Source: Lachnospiraceae bacterium (GTDB lineage Bacteria > Bacillota > Clostridia > Lachnospirales > Lachnospiraceae). From it: a stretch of DNA of 64,000 nucleotides. A program made the translations under genes and the position numbers. The DNA lies in assembly GCA_902363665.1 (NCBI GenBank), contig CABJAW010000021.1, positions 1 to 64,000 of the forward strand, given 5' to 3'. The first letter of the stretch is position 1. The number at the start of each line of letters is the position of its first letter. Below are positions 51,580 through 59,593 of the stretch, piece by piece. The notes beneath the pieces were generated by a model. It did not search any database and had not been told where the DNA came from. It was given only the letters and a program-made list of their open reading frames with translations.

Positions 51580-53556
51580 TCAGCTGTAGTAACGCTCCAC
51601 TTTCCGGCTTCGGATAAAGTCCTCTACTTCATCGATTTTTTCTGCCATCTGGCACTTTGGCAGGGCGTCCAGAACATCTCCCCGGTACTTTCCTTTCTTT
51701 GCCGCTCGGTGGTCTAAAATGGACACTACACAGGTGTCCTGCTCCGTCCGGATCGCCCGTCCGAATCCCTGGCGCAGTTTCTTCTGCATATCTGGAACAA
51801 CAACATTTTGAATGTAGGATTCCAGTGATCGGTATTGTTCCCTTTGTGCTTCATGGATGGGGTCCGGTACAGCAAACGGCAATTTTACAATGATCAGGGA
51901 CGATACCATATCCCCCGGAAAATCCACACCTTCCCAACAGGAGCCGGCTGCAAACAGAACGGCATTTTCCATCTTCTTAAACCGTGCGATTTCTTCCTGT
52001 GAGTTTCTCCATACCTGCACCATCGGGAACGGGATCTGATCCCGCAGGAGCTGCTGCACATTTCCCATCAGGGTATAAGATGTAAACAGTACCAGTGTAT
52101 GCCCAAAAGTAGAACACACCAGATCACGGATCTGGCCTGCAAGTTGCTCGACCTCTTCCCGGCTTCCCTTGAGCGTCGCTTTTAAATTCTCAGGAATATA
52201 GAGCAGACAGTTCTCTCTGTAACAAAATGGGGATTCTGCTACACACTCCCGGACTCTGCTTTTCTTTTCCAGCCCGGTCATCTGTCTGGTCCTTACAAAC
52301 CCATTTCCGGCTTTTAAAGTTCCACTGGTGAGAATCGAGGGAAATCCCCTGTCCCATAAGGAATCATGGAGAAACCTTGGAATCTCTCTGCTAACAGCCA
52401 TAAACACAGGATCTCCCCTGCCGTCTGGCTGAAGAAATAAAACGTATCTGGTATCCTTCTTCAGAAACCAGCCGAACAGCTCTTCCATCTCTTCCAGCCG
52501 CCGGAAGATCCAGTAAGGGACATTTCCAGCAAGTCTTTTAAGCATAAGACTGAGATTCCCCCTTACCTGCTCCAGAGAAGATCGGCACTTTGCCGGAAAA
52601 TAGAAATTTTCTTTTCCAGCTATGTCATCTCCCATCCCGGCCTGATCCTTACGGATTTCCATTGAAAGTGTATTAAACCAATCCTGTAGTCTCTTACCTT
52701 CCGAACTTTTATGCTCCCTGTTTAAGAAATACGAGATTTCCTGCACATCCTCTCTTCCAATACTTCTCCCATCCATCTGGCTGGCAGCTTCTGGGAGCTT
52801 ATGTGCTTCATCTACTACCAATGCTCTGTAATCCGCCAGCAGAGGCCGGTATTCATTCATCCGGTGCATGGCGTCTGCCAGAAGATAATTGTGATTGCAT
52901 ATCTGTATAAAAACTTCCTCTTTTTTGGAAACATCCAAATATTTCTGATAACGGCATCCTGCTTTCCCCGGACACTCCCTGGGGCAGAATTTCGGTACGC
53001 ACACCAGCCTGCGGTCAAAACCGCTCAGGTTATGTACGGAATCTAAATCAAAGTTATGCCGGAGGGACTTCAATGCCTCCATCTGTGCCTGATTTTTATT
53101 CTTATCCCGGACTGCCTCCAGTCTTTGGGCCAGCCTGTAATCGCATACAAAATGTTCCTTTCCCTTGCGGACAACTGCCTTTAATTCTCCCTGAAGCAGA
53201 TCTGCTTTTAACAGTACATCCGATAAAAAAGGAACATATTCCTCTATGATAGCTTTCTGTAAGGCAATGCTGGAAGTGGATACCACCACAGGCCGCCTGT
53301 CACATCCCGAATAACCGGAATGCAGTACACTATATTTCCGCATCAGGATGCAGGCAGTCAGATAGGCATAGGTTTTTCCAATGCCCACTCCTGCATCACA
53401 GAGCGTGATCTCATTTTTCATAAGGGCATCCAGCATTTCATGGCAGAGACGGATCTGTTCTTCTCTTACGTGAAGCCCGACTTCCGGTAGAAGTTCCCGA
53501 AAGATTCTTTCCACTTCGCCATGCGCCCTTTTTTGATATTCATTTTTATAACACAT
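51580..53556 (-). CDS. DinG/XPD-like ATP-dependent helicase
   Basis: A 658-residue superfamily 2 helicase. Walker A is DAGVGIGKTYAYL near residues 54-66. An Fe-S-type cysteine set appears between motifs I and II (HFVCDY, VPKFCPRECPGKAGC). The DEAH box is LVVDEAHKLPE. C-terminal motifs include SCWEGVDFPGD and QGFGRAIRTEQD (motif VI). DinG-like helicases unwind 5'-3' and can remove R-loops. This subtype is common in Firmicute integrative conjugative elements. It is grouped with DUF4240 and DUF3846 genes. Confidence 0.88.
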   Translation of the reverse strand: MCYKNEYQKRAHGEVERIFRELLPEVGLHVREEQIRLCHEMLDALMKNEITLCDAGVGIGKTYAYLTACILMRKYSVLHSGYSGCDRRPVVVSTSSIALQKAIIEEYVPFLSDVLLKADLLQGELKAVVRKGKEHFVCDYRLAQRLEAVRDKNKNQAQMEALKSLRHNFDLDSVHNLSGFDRRLVCVPKFCPRECPGKAGCRYQKYLDVSKKEEVFIQICNHNYLLADAMHRMNEYRPLLADYRALVVDEAHKLPEAASQMDGRSIGREDVQEISYFLNREHKSSEGKRLQDWFNTLSMEIRKDQAGMGDDIAGKENFYFPAKCRSSLEQVRGNLSLMLKRLAGNVPYWIFRRLEEMEELFGWFLKKDTRYVLFLQPDGRGDPVFMAVSREIPRFLHDSLWDRGFPSILTSGTLKAGNGFVRTRQMTGLEKKSRVRECVAESPFCYRENCLLYIPENLKATLKGSREEVEQLAGQIRDLVCSTFGHTLVLFTSYTLMGNVQQLLRDQIPFPMVQVWRNSQEEIARFKKMENAVLFAAGSCWEGVDFPGDMVSSLIIVKLPFAVPDPIHEAQREQYRSLESYIQNVVVPDMQKKLRQGFGRAIRTEQDTCVVSILDHRAAKKGKYRGDVLDALPKCQMAEKIDEVEDFIRSRKVERYYS

Positions 53557-53577
53557 TACTTCTCCTTGCCGGGAAGC

Positions 53578-54303
53578 TTATCTTACCGTACCCTTACGGA
53601 CGGATCTGACTGCTTCCGGTGCTTTTGCTCCCTGCTCCTGCATTTTCTTTATGGCAGCATTTCCCCGTGCCATCATCCTTCGGATATCCGTCCGGGAAAC
53701 ATTCCATGTCCTTACCTTCTGTGGAGCATTCCTTACCTGCTCGGACAAATGCCTTTCACAGAGTTTCGGATAAACCACCATGGCTTCTGGCAATTCCAAC
53801 GGATACTCGATCATGGGATGGTACACAATATCCCGGATCACCTGCTCATAGCTTTCCATCTGCATTCTGGCTGTACTATCCTGGTAAATATTTTTTCCTT
53901 TCATGGCACTGTAGACCTGCGATGAGATATATCCCAATGATTCAAAACTACAGTATCCATAAGGAGTTACACCGGAAAGGGAATCCGGATCTTTTAAGGC
54001 ATTCAGATATACATCTTTTCCCTGGGCGATCAACCACATCCGAAAATCGGAAAAGCTGTCATCACTGCACCCTGTTTCCATCAGAATACCTGCCGCTGTC
54101 CATAAGCCATACTTATAAGCTGCATCCCGGTAACTGTAAACCAGATTATGGAATTGCAGAACATCCTCCGGTGTCATATAGAAAAGCTGTTGCTTGATCC
54201 ACACCGCCGAAGCATCCAGATCGGTGCCGCACACTTCCTTTGCTTTTTCAATCAGATTCCAGAACTGATCCTTGCTCATCCCACTTCTTTTTGTTTCTTC
54301 CAT
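53578..54303 (-). CDS. DUF4240-domain protein
   Basis: A 241-residue soluble protein. The start ATG at 54303 (MEETKRSGMSKDQFWNLIE) follows GGGGAGAG. The first 130 residues match DUF4240 (FWNLIEKAKE, FRMWLIAQGKDVYLNALKDPDSL). The C-terminal basic tail (WNVSRTDIRRMMARGNAAIKK) may bind nucleic acid. Function is unknown. It precedes the helicase gene by 21 bases in the same direction, inside conjugative-element accessory DNA. Confidence 0.75.
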   Translation of the reverse strand: MEETKRSGMSKDQFWNLIEKAKEVCGTDLDASAVWIKQQLFYMTPEDVLQFHNLVYSYRDAAYKYGLWTAAGILMETGCSDDSFSDFRMWLIAQGKDVYLNALKDPDSLSGVTPYGYCSFESLGYISSQVYSAMKGKNIYQDSTARMQMESYEQVIRDIVYHPMIEYPLELPEAMVVYPKLCERHLSEQVRNAPQKVRTWNVSRTDIRRMMARGNAAIKKMQEQGAKAPEAVRSVRKGTVR

Positions 54304-54481
54304 CTTTCTCTCCCCTTGATGTGACGTTAATACCACAAGAATACGGCTGTAGTCTCCCACAGCCGCATGGTATCTGATATCAACGACACACTTCTTCATT
54401 GATTTCTTTTTTATCTTGCTGTTCCGCATTTGACCTCGCACCCCCGGAACTATCCCTGTATTTCTTCTGGGAAAGGGGACA

Positions 54482-54655
54482 CTACAGGCGGGCGGCTGGC
54501 CTGCCGCCGCTCACAGATGTCCTGGGGGTCTTTCTGATTACAACCCGGAGTCCATCTTCCGCTCTCTGGCTGGTAACGTGTATCATTATCCCCCATCCGT
54601 GATCTTGGCGAAAGGCTGCCACCGCCTTATTCACAGCTATGCTTTCTCGCTCCAA
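54482..54655 (-). CDS. Candidate small protein, possibly frameshifted
   Basis: A 57-codon frame from TTG at 54655 (LERESIAVNKAVAAFRQ) to TAG at 54482 reads like real protein, with DHGWGIMIHV and RAEDGLRVVIRK. In the +1-related frame a preceding ATG gives MIKYRVKILRLGARKHS at 54628-54685, so an ancestral longer gene may be frameshifted near 54640. No family is recognised. It is the only coding candidate in the 520 bases between the DUF4240 and DUF3846 genes. The rest contains hairpins that could be structured RNA. Confidence 0.35.
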   Translation of the reverse strand: MERESIAVNKAVAAFRQDHGWGIMIHVTSQRAEDGLRVVIRKTPRTSVSGGRPAARL

Positions 54656-54827
54656 GTCTAAGAATCTTTACCCTATACTTAATCATGGCGCTCATACTGT
54701 CACGCTTCTACGGTTGGGAACGTACCTGTAGTGCCGATATTCACTTGCCAAAGAACAGCCGAGGGATGTCCCTCTGCTTACTAGCCGATGGCAGTGTATT
54801 TTTTTATTCACTTCACAAAAAAATTTT

Positions 54828-55328
54828 TTATCGTGATTCCCCGGATCTGTTTTTCTTTTTTCCTTTTGCCGGATTCTTCTGCTGTGCATCTTTCTTCTGC
54901 TTTTCTTTCTGCTCTTTGGCTTCTTCCGGCGGCATCTTCATCACATGAAGTTCCCCGTTAAACAGGGTGAAAATTTCCGGTGACTGATATTTTTCTTTAA
55001 ACTTTTCAATCTGCTCCGGTGTCAGCGAAGTAAAATCGTCTTCTGTCAGTCCTACTACAAGGAATGTTCCGGCAATGGCATCATAGACCTGTCCTCGGTC
55101 ATCGTACAATGCCCGATTTAACGGCAGCCCCTCAAATTTTCCATTGCCGTTTAAAAGGATTCCAACTTTATCATCAAACGGATAGGTCATTTCAATGTCA
55201 CCGCCTACCGCCTGCTGCAGATCCTCCAGCTCATTGGGGATGTTCTTGACATAGGGTGCTTTCATCGGCTCGACTACCAGCACCGTCATCATTTCTTCCT
55301 GCATTTCGGACACTTCTTTCTCATCCAT
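54828..55328 (-). CDS. DUF3846-domain protein
   Basis: A 166-residue protein. DUF3846 spans about residues 14-115 (VVEPMKAPYVKNIPNELEDL, AVGGDIEMTYPFDD, LLNGNGKFEGLPLNRAL). The last 35 residues are a Lys/Glu-rich charged tail. The domain is common in phage and conjugative-element genes of Firmicutes and has no proven biochemical role. It lies 57 bases after the sigma-like gene, and an AGGAGG site precedes the ATG. Confidence 0.82.
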   Translation of the reverse strand: MDEKEVSEMQEEMMTVLVVEPMKAPYVKNIPNELEDLQQAVGGDIEMTYPFDDKVGILLNGNGKFEGLPLNRALYDDRGQVYDAIAGTFLVVGLTEDDFTSLTPEQIEKFKEKYQSPEIFTLFNGELHVMKMPPEEAKEQKEKQKKDAQQKNPAKGKKKNRSGESR

Positions 55329-55384
55329 CGTATCAATCCTCCTGTCTGTTCGTTCTGATAATCAGCCGATGAGAGCCTTTTGTT

Positions 55385-55825
55385 TTATTCAAATTTCATG
55401 GACTTTTTGATTTTCTCCCGTAACCTCCGCAGTCTTGTATAAACAGTCTGCTCCGGCAGTTCCATGTGATGGCTGATCTCCTTTGGTGCATATCCCATCA
55501 TCTTCAGAACAACCATCTGAAGAGTTTTCTTGTCAGTCGATAACAGGATCTGGAGCAATTCCTCATTCTCCACGGTATCGAGCAGGGCTTCCACACTCTC
55601 TGGCTGAGACTCTCCTGATTCTTTTTCTTCCAGAAGCAGTTCCATACAGTCCAGAAGTGAGGTCTGATGTTCCCGGAATCTCCGCTCTGCGTTAAAATCG
55701 TTCCAGTCATACTCCCGGAGCTTCTGGATCGTCTCTTCATCCACACCCTGCTCACGCAGGATCTTCTCTTCCTCTGCTTTCCACTGGTTCCATCTATATT
55801 CTTCTTTTGCTTTGTTATAAGCCAC
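55385..55825 (-). CDS. Sigma-70 region 4-like HTH protein of a conjugative element
   Basis: A 146-residue protein. The charged helical N-terminus (EEYRWNQWKAEEEKILREQGVDEE) is followed at about 95-143 by a sigma region 4-type HTH (LQMVVLKMMGYAPKEISHHM then LPEQTVYTRLRRLREKIKK). Such short sigma-like proteins occur in Firmicute conjugative elements, where they may adjust transcription of transfer genes. It is the first gene of this segment. Two direct repeats lie 170 bases upstream and may control it. Confidence 0.75.
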   Translation of the reverse strand: MAYNKAKEEYRWNQWKAEEEKILREQGVDEETIQKLREYDWNDFNAERRFREHQTSLLDCMELLLEEKESGESQPESVEALLDTVENEELLQILLSTDKKTLQMVVLKMMGYAPKEISHHMELPEQTVYTRLRRLREKIKKSMKFE

Positions 55826-55991
55826 TTATCTTTTCCTCCGATCTGAATTTTTGTGAAATCAAATCGGAGTGTGGCGGTGATCTGGCTCGTTCTTCCTGTC
55901 CACAGGAATGTCCGGCATCTCTGCTGTTTCCCTGCAAACACGGATCTCCTTTGTAATCATATCTTTACAAAGGCACAGTGTATCGGATGCA

Positions 55992-56031
55992 CCTGTCAGT
56001 TAACGGTCAGAAACCTGTCAATTGACGGTCA
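55992..56031 (+). repeat. Two 18-bp direct repeats
   Basis: CCTGTCAGTTAACGGTCA and CCTGTCAATTGACGGTCA are separated by 4 bases. Each has partly symmetric TGTCA/GGTCA halves around a palindromic centre. They lie upstream of the sigma-like gene and may be operators or element-specific binding sites. The rest of 55826-56097 shows no gene. Confidence 0.6.
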
Positions 56032-56097
56032 ATTTTTATCACCTTCTTTCCAGCACAAATAAAATAAGACGAACAATCTTTTTACGGATTATTCGCC

Positions 56098-56817
56098 TTA
56101 CTGCTGTTCGTTTTCATTATTCAATTCAAATTTGTAACCTATATCCCTGACACTGACAATGCAATTCCCGGCACCGTCTTCAACGACATTCAACTTTTTT
56201 CTCAATCGCTTTACCAGACACCAGATGATATTTTTAATATCACCAACAGAATAATCTTTCCATACAAGCTGGTAAATCTGTTCAAATGTGTATACTCTCA
56301 TCGGTGTCACCGCTAATAAGTATAAAAAATTATATTCTTGTCGTGTTAAATGTAACGCTACATTATTCCAAAATACTTTATGTTTCTTATGATCCATTAC
56401 AAGTTTTCCCTTATTAATCATCGTTTCGGATTGCTTTTGAGTTATTTTTTGTTTATTATTTCGTCGTGCCAATGAAAAAATCTGCAGATCTACTTCTTCT
56501 ATAGTGCTATTTATATCCATTACACAATCTGCACCAGCGTATATTAATTCTTTTTTCCATGACATACACAATAAAGAGGAAGCATCCGTCAAAATAATAA
56601 TTGGTATCTGCGTTATTTTTCTAATAGCAGATATAATATTACTTATGTTCTCTTTATAAAGGATCACTCCTATTATAAGCACATCATAAGAAAATAAACT
56701 CAAATTATGCAGTAAAATTTGTAGATTTTCTGCATAATCTGAGTTTACCTCATTGAATAGTTTTCGATATGATTGATTGTCAAAATATGCTAATATCTTG
56801 TATTTTGTGTCTTTCAT
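56098..56817 (-). CDS. Orphan response-regulator-like protein with degenerate receiver
   Basis: A 239-residue protein. The C-terminal 100 residues form an OmpR-type winged helix (LHLTRQEYNFLYLLAVTPMRVYT and IIWCLVKRLRKKL). The N-terminal receiver fold is present, but the acidic pair (ILAYFDN), phospho-acceptor Asp (YDVLIIGVIL) and conserved Lys (DCVMDINS) are not conserved. It is unlikely to be phosphorylated and no kinase adjoins it. The gene is AT-rich relative to its chromosomal neighbours, which fits horizontal origin. It may be a constitutive or ligand-responsive DNA-binding protein. Confidence 0.75.
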   Translation of the reverse strand: MKDTKYKILAYFDNQSYRKLFNEVNSDYAENLQILLHNLSLFSYDVLIIGVILYKENISNIISAIRKITQIPIIILTDASSLLCMSWKKELIYAGADCVMDINSTIEEVDLQIFSLARRNNKQKITQKQSETMINKGKLVMDHKKHKVFWNNVALHLTRQEYNFLYLLAVTPMRVYTFEQIYQLVWKDYSVGDIKNIIWCLVKRLRKKLNVVEDGAGNCIVSVRDIGYKFELNNENEQQ

Positions 56818-56847
56818 ATTTAATCTATTTTAGCAAAGCAACATTTT

Positions 56848-57225
56848 CTATTTCTTCACAGGAAAATTATCAAATGTATTGTCAATTTTTTGTGCAGCAA
56901 TCCCTCTCATCGCATGCTCTTTCAGTTTTTGAAAACTTTCATCACTGACTGCATGTTCCATGCGACAAGCATCCACTTCTGCAGTTTGTGGATTAACTCC
57001 AACGGCTATAAGTTGATAAGTAAAAAAGCAATGGCGTTCGTAAATTTTTTCGGCCACATCCCGGCCAAGGTCGGTCAGGTGTATATAATGGTTTTCGTCT
57101 GTTGTCAAAAAACCGCCCTCTCGTAAAGTTCCTACTGCGTAACATACGCTGGGTTTTGAAACTTCCATGTACCGGGCAACATCCACGGAACGCACCATAC
57201 CGAGTTTCTTTTGAAGTATAAGCAC
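56848..57225 (-). CDS. DtxR/MntR-family regulator, 5' end truncated
   Basis: The 125-residue frame starts at a GTG (57225) and lacks the usual first helix. It begins at LILQKKLGMVRSVDVARYM, which is internal in normal DtxR/MntR proteins. The HTH (MEVSKPSVCYAVGTLREGG) and the metal-site motif DACRMEHAVS are kept, but the usual Glu in the KHRxxE-type motif is Thr here (ERHCFFTYQ). The missing start is replaced by a hairpin at 57234-57277. No good ribosome binding site is seen, so it may be a remnant. Confidence 0.6.
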   Translation of the reverse strand: MLILQKKLGMVRSVDVARYMEVSKPSVCYAVGTLREGGFLTTDENHYIHLTDLGRDVAEKIYERHCFFTYQLIAVGVNPQTAEVDACRMEHAVSDESFQKLKEHAMRGIAAQKIDNTFDNFPVKK

Positions 57226-57233
57226 GGATTCTA

Positions 57234-57277
57234 GCTGCTGTACGACGGCTTTTTTTCTTTTGCCGTCGTGCGGCAGC
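57234..57277 (+). repeat. Hairpin at the broken 5' end of the DtxR-like gene
   Basis: GCTGCTGTACGACGGC pairs with GCCGTCGTGCGGCAGC around a T-rich loop. On the plus strand the T run lies in the loop, so it is not a standard terminator. It coincides with the loss of homology in the DtxR-like gene. Confidence 0.55.
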
Positions 57278-57323
57278 TATTTCTGTTATACTAAGCTACT
57301 GTTTTCCACATTTCAGATTCACT

Positions 57324-58010
57324 TTAATGATTCATCTGAAACTCTTCAATCGATCCATAGTCAATTAGTTTGCTCTCGTCAAATGACTCTTGAAGTTTCT
57401 CTCCTTCTGCAAACAGGACATTTCCGCTTGAAGTCAGCGGCAACATACAGCTACTCGCTTTAAGACTTTGTGCCGGTTTATCCACAAGGATAATCAATGG
57501 ATTTTTTGCTTCTATCGGCTCTGCTGCGCCCAACGCCACATGCACCGGAAATGCCAATAATGTCTCTCCATCATATTGATATAGTCCCACTCCATCAGGC
57601 AATACATTTCCATCAGCAGTCAATATAGGCATTTGAACATCTAAAAATTCCTGCATGCTATTTGCCAAACTGCCATATTCCACAGGTTTTAACTTGCTGG
57701 GATCACCAAAGCGATCTATCCATTGAGGGTTTGTCAGGATCAAATGGTCCCACCCCCCATCCTTTAGCTCTTTTGTAATTTCAATATTGCTGTCAACTAC
57801 ATATGAAAGCAGAAGATAATCTTCCTCAGAATGTAAAATGCTGGAGCCATCTGCGGTTAATTCATTGCTCTCACAAACTGTATCAATGTCTGTATATGCT
57901 ATATACCAAATTTCACTCGTATTGTATTGATTAAGAGTGAGTGTATCTCCACACCCAGATAGACCCAATACAAGGATGCACACGAGTGTCATCACTATTT
58001 TTCTGCTCAT
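57324..58010 (-). CDS. Lipoprotein of the Bce-type operon, function unknown
   Basis: A 228-residue secreted lipoprotein. The signal peptide ends LGLSGC with the acylated Cys at residue 20. The mature part has no repeats or catalytic motif that I recognise; strands such as GVGLYQYDGETLLAFPVHVALG suggest a beta-rich fold. It is the last gene of the peptide-resistance operon, 22 bases after the small membrane protein. A ligand-binding or immunity role is inferred only from this position. Confidence 0.7.
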   Translation of the reverse strand: MSRKIVMTLVCILVLGLSGCGDTLTLNQYNTSEIWYIAYTDIDTVCESNELTADGSSILHSEEDYLLLSYVVDSNIEITKELKDGGWDHLILTNPQWIDRFGDPSKLKPVEYGSLANSMQEFLDVQMPILTADGNVLPDGVGLYQYDGETLLAFPVHVALGAAEPIEAKNPLIILVDKPAQSLKASSCMLPLTSSGNVLFAEGEKLQESFDESKLIDYGSIEEFQMNH

Positions 58011-58032
58011 TTACAAATCCCCTCAGTTTTCC

Positions 58033-58542
58033 TTACGTTCGAGAACATGATTTTCTTTTTTGAATACCCATCATGCCTAAAATCAGAATTGCACATACGA
58101 CAATACTGCCGACAATGTACTGCCATCCAAAAAATGATAGATTAAGAATATAGCGTGCTGCCGGATTAGAAAAAATGTGTGTGAACGGCTCATTCGCTGC
58201 AATTCTGCTCATTACTCCGCTGACATCTGCCAGAGGTATTCCGTAAAGGGACGCACCCAAAAAATAAAGAACGAGTTTTTCTACAATGGACGGCAGTAAA
58301 ATTCCTAACACACAACCTCCCACCCGATGTGCCGCTGGTGTCTTAAAAAGATAAAACGCTCCCGCAATGTAAGGTAGAACAGCTAAACATCCACCTAAAA
58401 TAACTGGTGCCAAATGAAATCCGAAGATAACAAAGACAAGGCGCAAAAGTAAATATACGCCCAAGATAATCAGCCAACTTATAATCAGAGAAGCCGCAGG
58501 CTTATTTTTCTTTGGTGTTTGCGTACGAATCTGCTGTTGCAT
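58033..58542 (-). CDS. Small four-helix membrane protein of the Bce-type operon
   Basis: A 169-residue protein with four hydrophobic helices (about 20-42, 48-68, 80-98 and 140-162) and a basic N-terminus (RTQTPKKNKP). The start is placed at 58542, where AGGAGG is 7 bases upstream; an ATG three bases earlier is also possible. It overlaps the end of the histidine-kinase gene by about 41 bases, so it belongs to the same operon. No family is recognised. It could help the sensor complex, act as immunity protein, or modify its localisation. Confidence 0.65.
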   Translation of the reverse strand: MQQQIRTQTPKKNKPAASLIISWLIILGVYLLLRLVFVIFGFHLAPVILGGCLAVLPYIAGAFYLFKTPAAHRVGGCVLGILLPSIVEKLVLYFLGASLYGIPLADVSGVMSRIAANEPFTHIFSNPAARYILNLSFFGWQYIVGSIVVCAILILGMMGIQKRKSCSRT

Positions 58543-59593
58543 CATCAAACCTCCTGACTGGATATTGCACCTTGGGGAACATCAGAATAATGGTTGTTCC
58601 GCATGACAACTGTGATGTGATTTGTAAATCTATCGCTAAATCTTTTGCCATTTTCTGCACTAAATATAATCCCATACCTGTGGAGCGGCTTAAAAAGCTT
58701 CCTGCGTCCCCAGTGAAGCCCTTATCAAAAACAAACGGCAGATCAGACGCGGGTATACCTGTTCCGTTATCGCTGACGGATAGAGTAATCTGCCCGCTTT
58801 CTGGATTATCCGTTACTGAAAATTGAATAGCGGGGGCGGTGTCCTTCACAGCATACTTTACACTGTTGCTAATAATCTGTCCCAAAATGAACATAAAGCC
58901 TTTTTTGTTAGAAATTACGTTACAGTCGTTCCCGGAATATGTGACAGAAAATTGGGCTTCTTCAAGCAAGGATAAATTGTCCTCAACCGCTTCCCGACAA
59001 GTCTCTAAGATCAGAATTGGTTCAAAATAGCAATCTTTGTGAGCCGCCCCAAGACGTGAAAAGTACAAAATCTGTTCTACGTTCTGCCGCACATGGTCGC
59101 GTACATATAGCATACGAGTATGCACCAACGGTGACATCTCAACCTTTCGATTATCTAAAAGAAGCGTCATAAGGGACAGAGGTTTCTTGATTTCATGCAC
59201 CCAATTTTCAATATAACTTTCGTAGTTGGCAACCTTTAACTGCTGTTCGTTCACATACCCCTCTTGCATTCTCAGATGATGGGCTAATTCATGGATATAT
59301 GGGCGCATTGACGCGGGGGCACTTTCACACAACAGGTATTCGTTTGTGTCGTCCGGCTCTAACAGAAAGCGCCGAAAAGCGGCATCAATTTTACTGCGTT
59401 TATGAATTGAGATGACAAAGGGGATGACAAACGCGGCAAGTGATACAAATATCATTAGCCCCACAAGGCTCAAAAAATCCCCCGGATAAGCCACCCATGC
59501 CAGAAACGCAAAGAACAAATCCAAGCAGCCAAGAGTAATCAACCAAATACGATTGGACGATACATAGGTCAAGAGAGTATTAAATTTCTTCAT
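58502..59593 (-). CDS. BceS-like intramembrane-sensing histidine kinase
   Basis: A 363-residue kinase with two N-terminal helices (about 16-36 and 40-62) joined by a very short loop, so it senses within the membrane or through its transporter. The phospho-acceptor His lies in ENWVHEIKKPLSLM. The ATPase domain has N box FILGQIISNSVKYA and G boxes SDNGTGIPASDLP and GMGLYLVQKMA. It pairs with the overlapping response regulator (4-base ATGA overlap). BceS-type kinases detect peptide antibiotics through a cognate BceAB transporter, which is encoded just upstream. Confidence 0.92.
   Translation of the reverse strand: MKKFNTLLTYVSSNRIWLITLGCLDLFFAFLAWVAYPGDFLSLVGLMIFVSLAAFVIPFVISIHKRSKIDAAFRRFLLEPDDTNEYLLCESAPASMRPYIHELAHHLRMQEGYVNEQQLKVANYESYIENWVHEIKKPLSLMTLLLDNRKVEMSPLVHTRMLYVRDHVRQNVEQILYFSRLGAAHKDCYFEPILILETCREAVEDNLSLLEEAQFSVTYSGNDCNVISNKKGFMFILGQIISNSVKYAVKDTAPAIQFSVTDNPESGQITLSVSDNGTGIPASDLPFVFDKGFTGDAGSFLSRSTGMGLYLVQKMAKDLAIDLQITSQLSCGTTIILMFPKVQYPVRRFDDATADSYANTKEK

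Larger units (their letters stand above)
46605..51580 (-). mobile_element. Tn554-like integration module with three tyrosine recombinases
   Basis: Four overlapping or nearly touching genes (three different tyrosine recombinases and a TnpC-like protein) fill the segment. Tn554 has TnpA, TnpB and TnpC; the extra recombinase here gives a trio, as in recombinase-in-trio elements. Exact ends and target site were not found by eye. The cargo may be the adjacent conjugative-element genes, or the module may have inserted into them. Confidence 0.65.
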
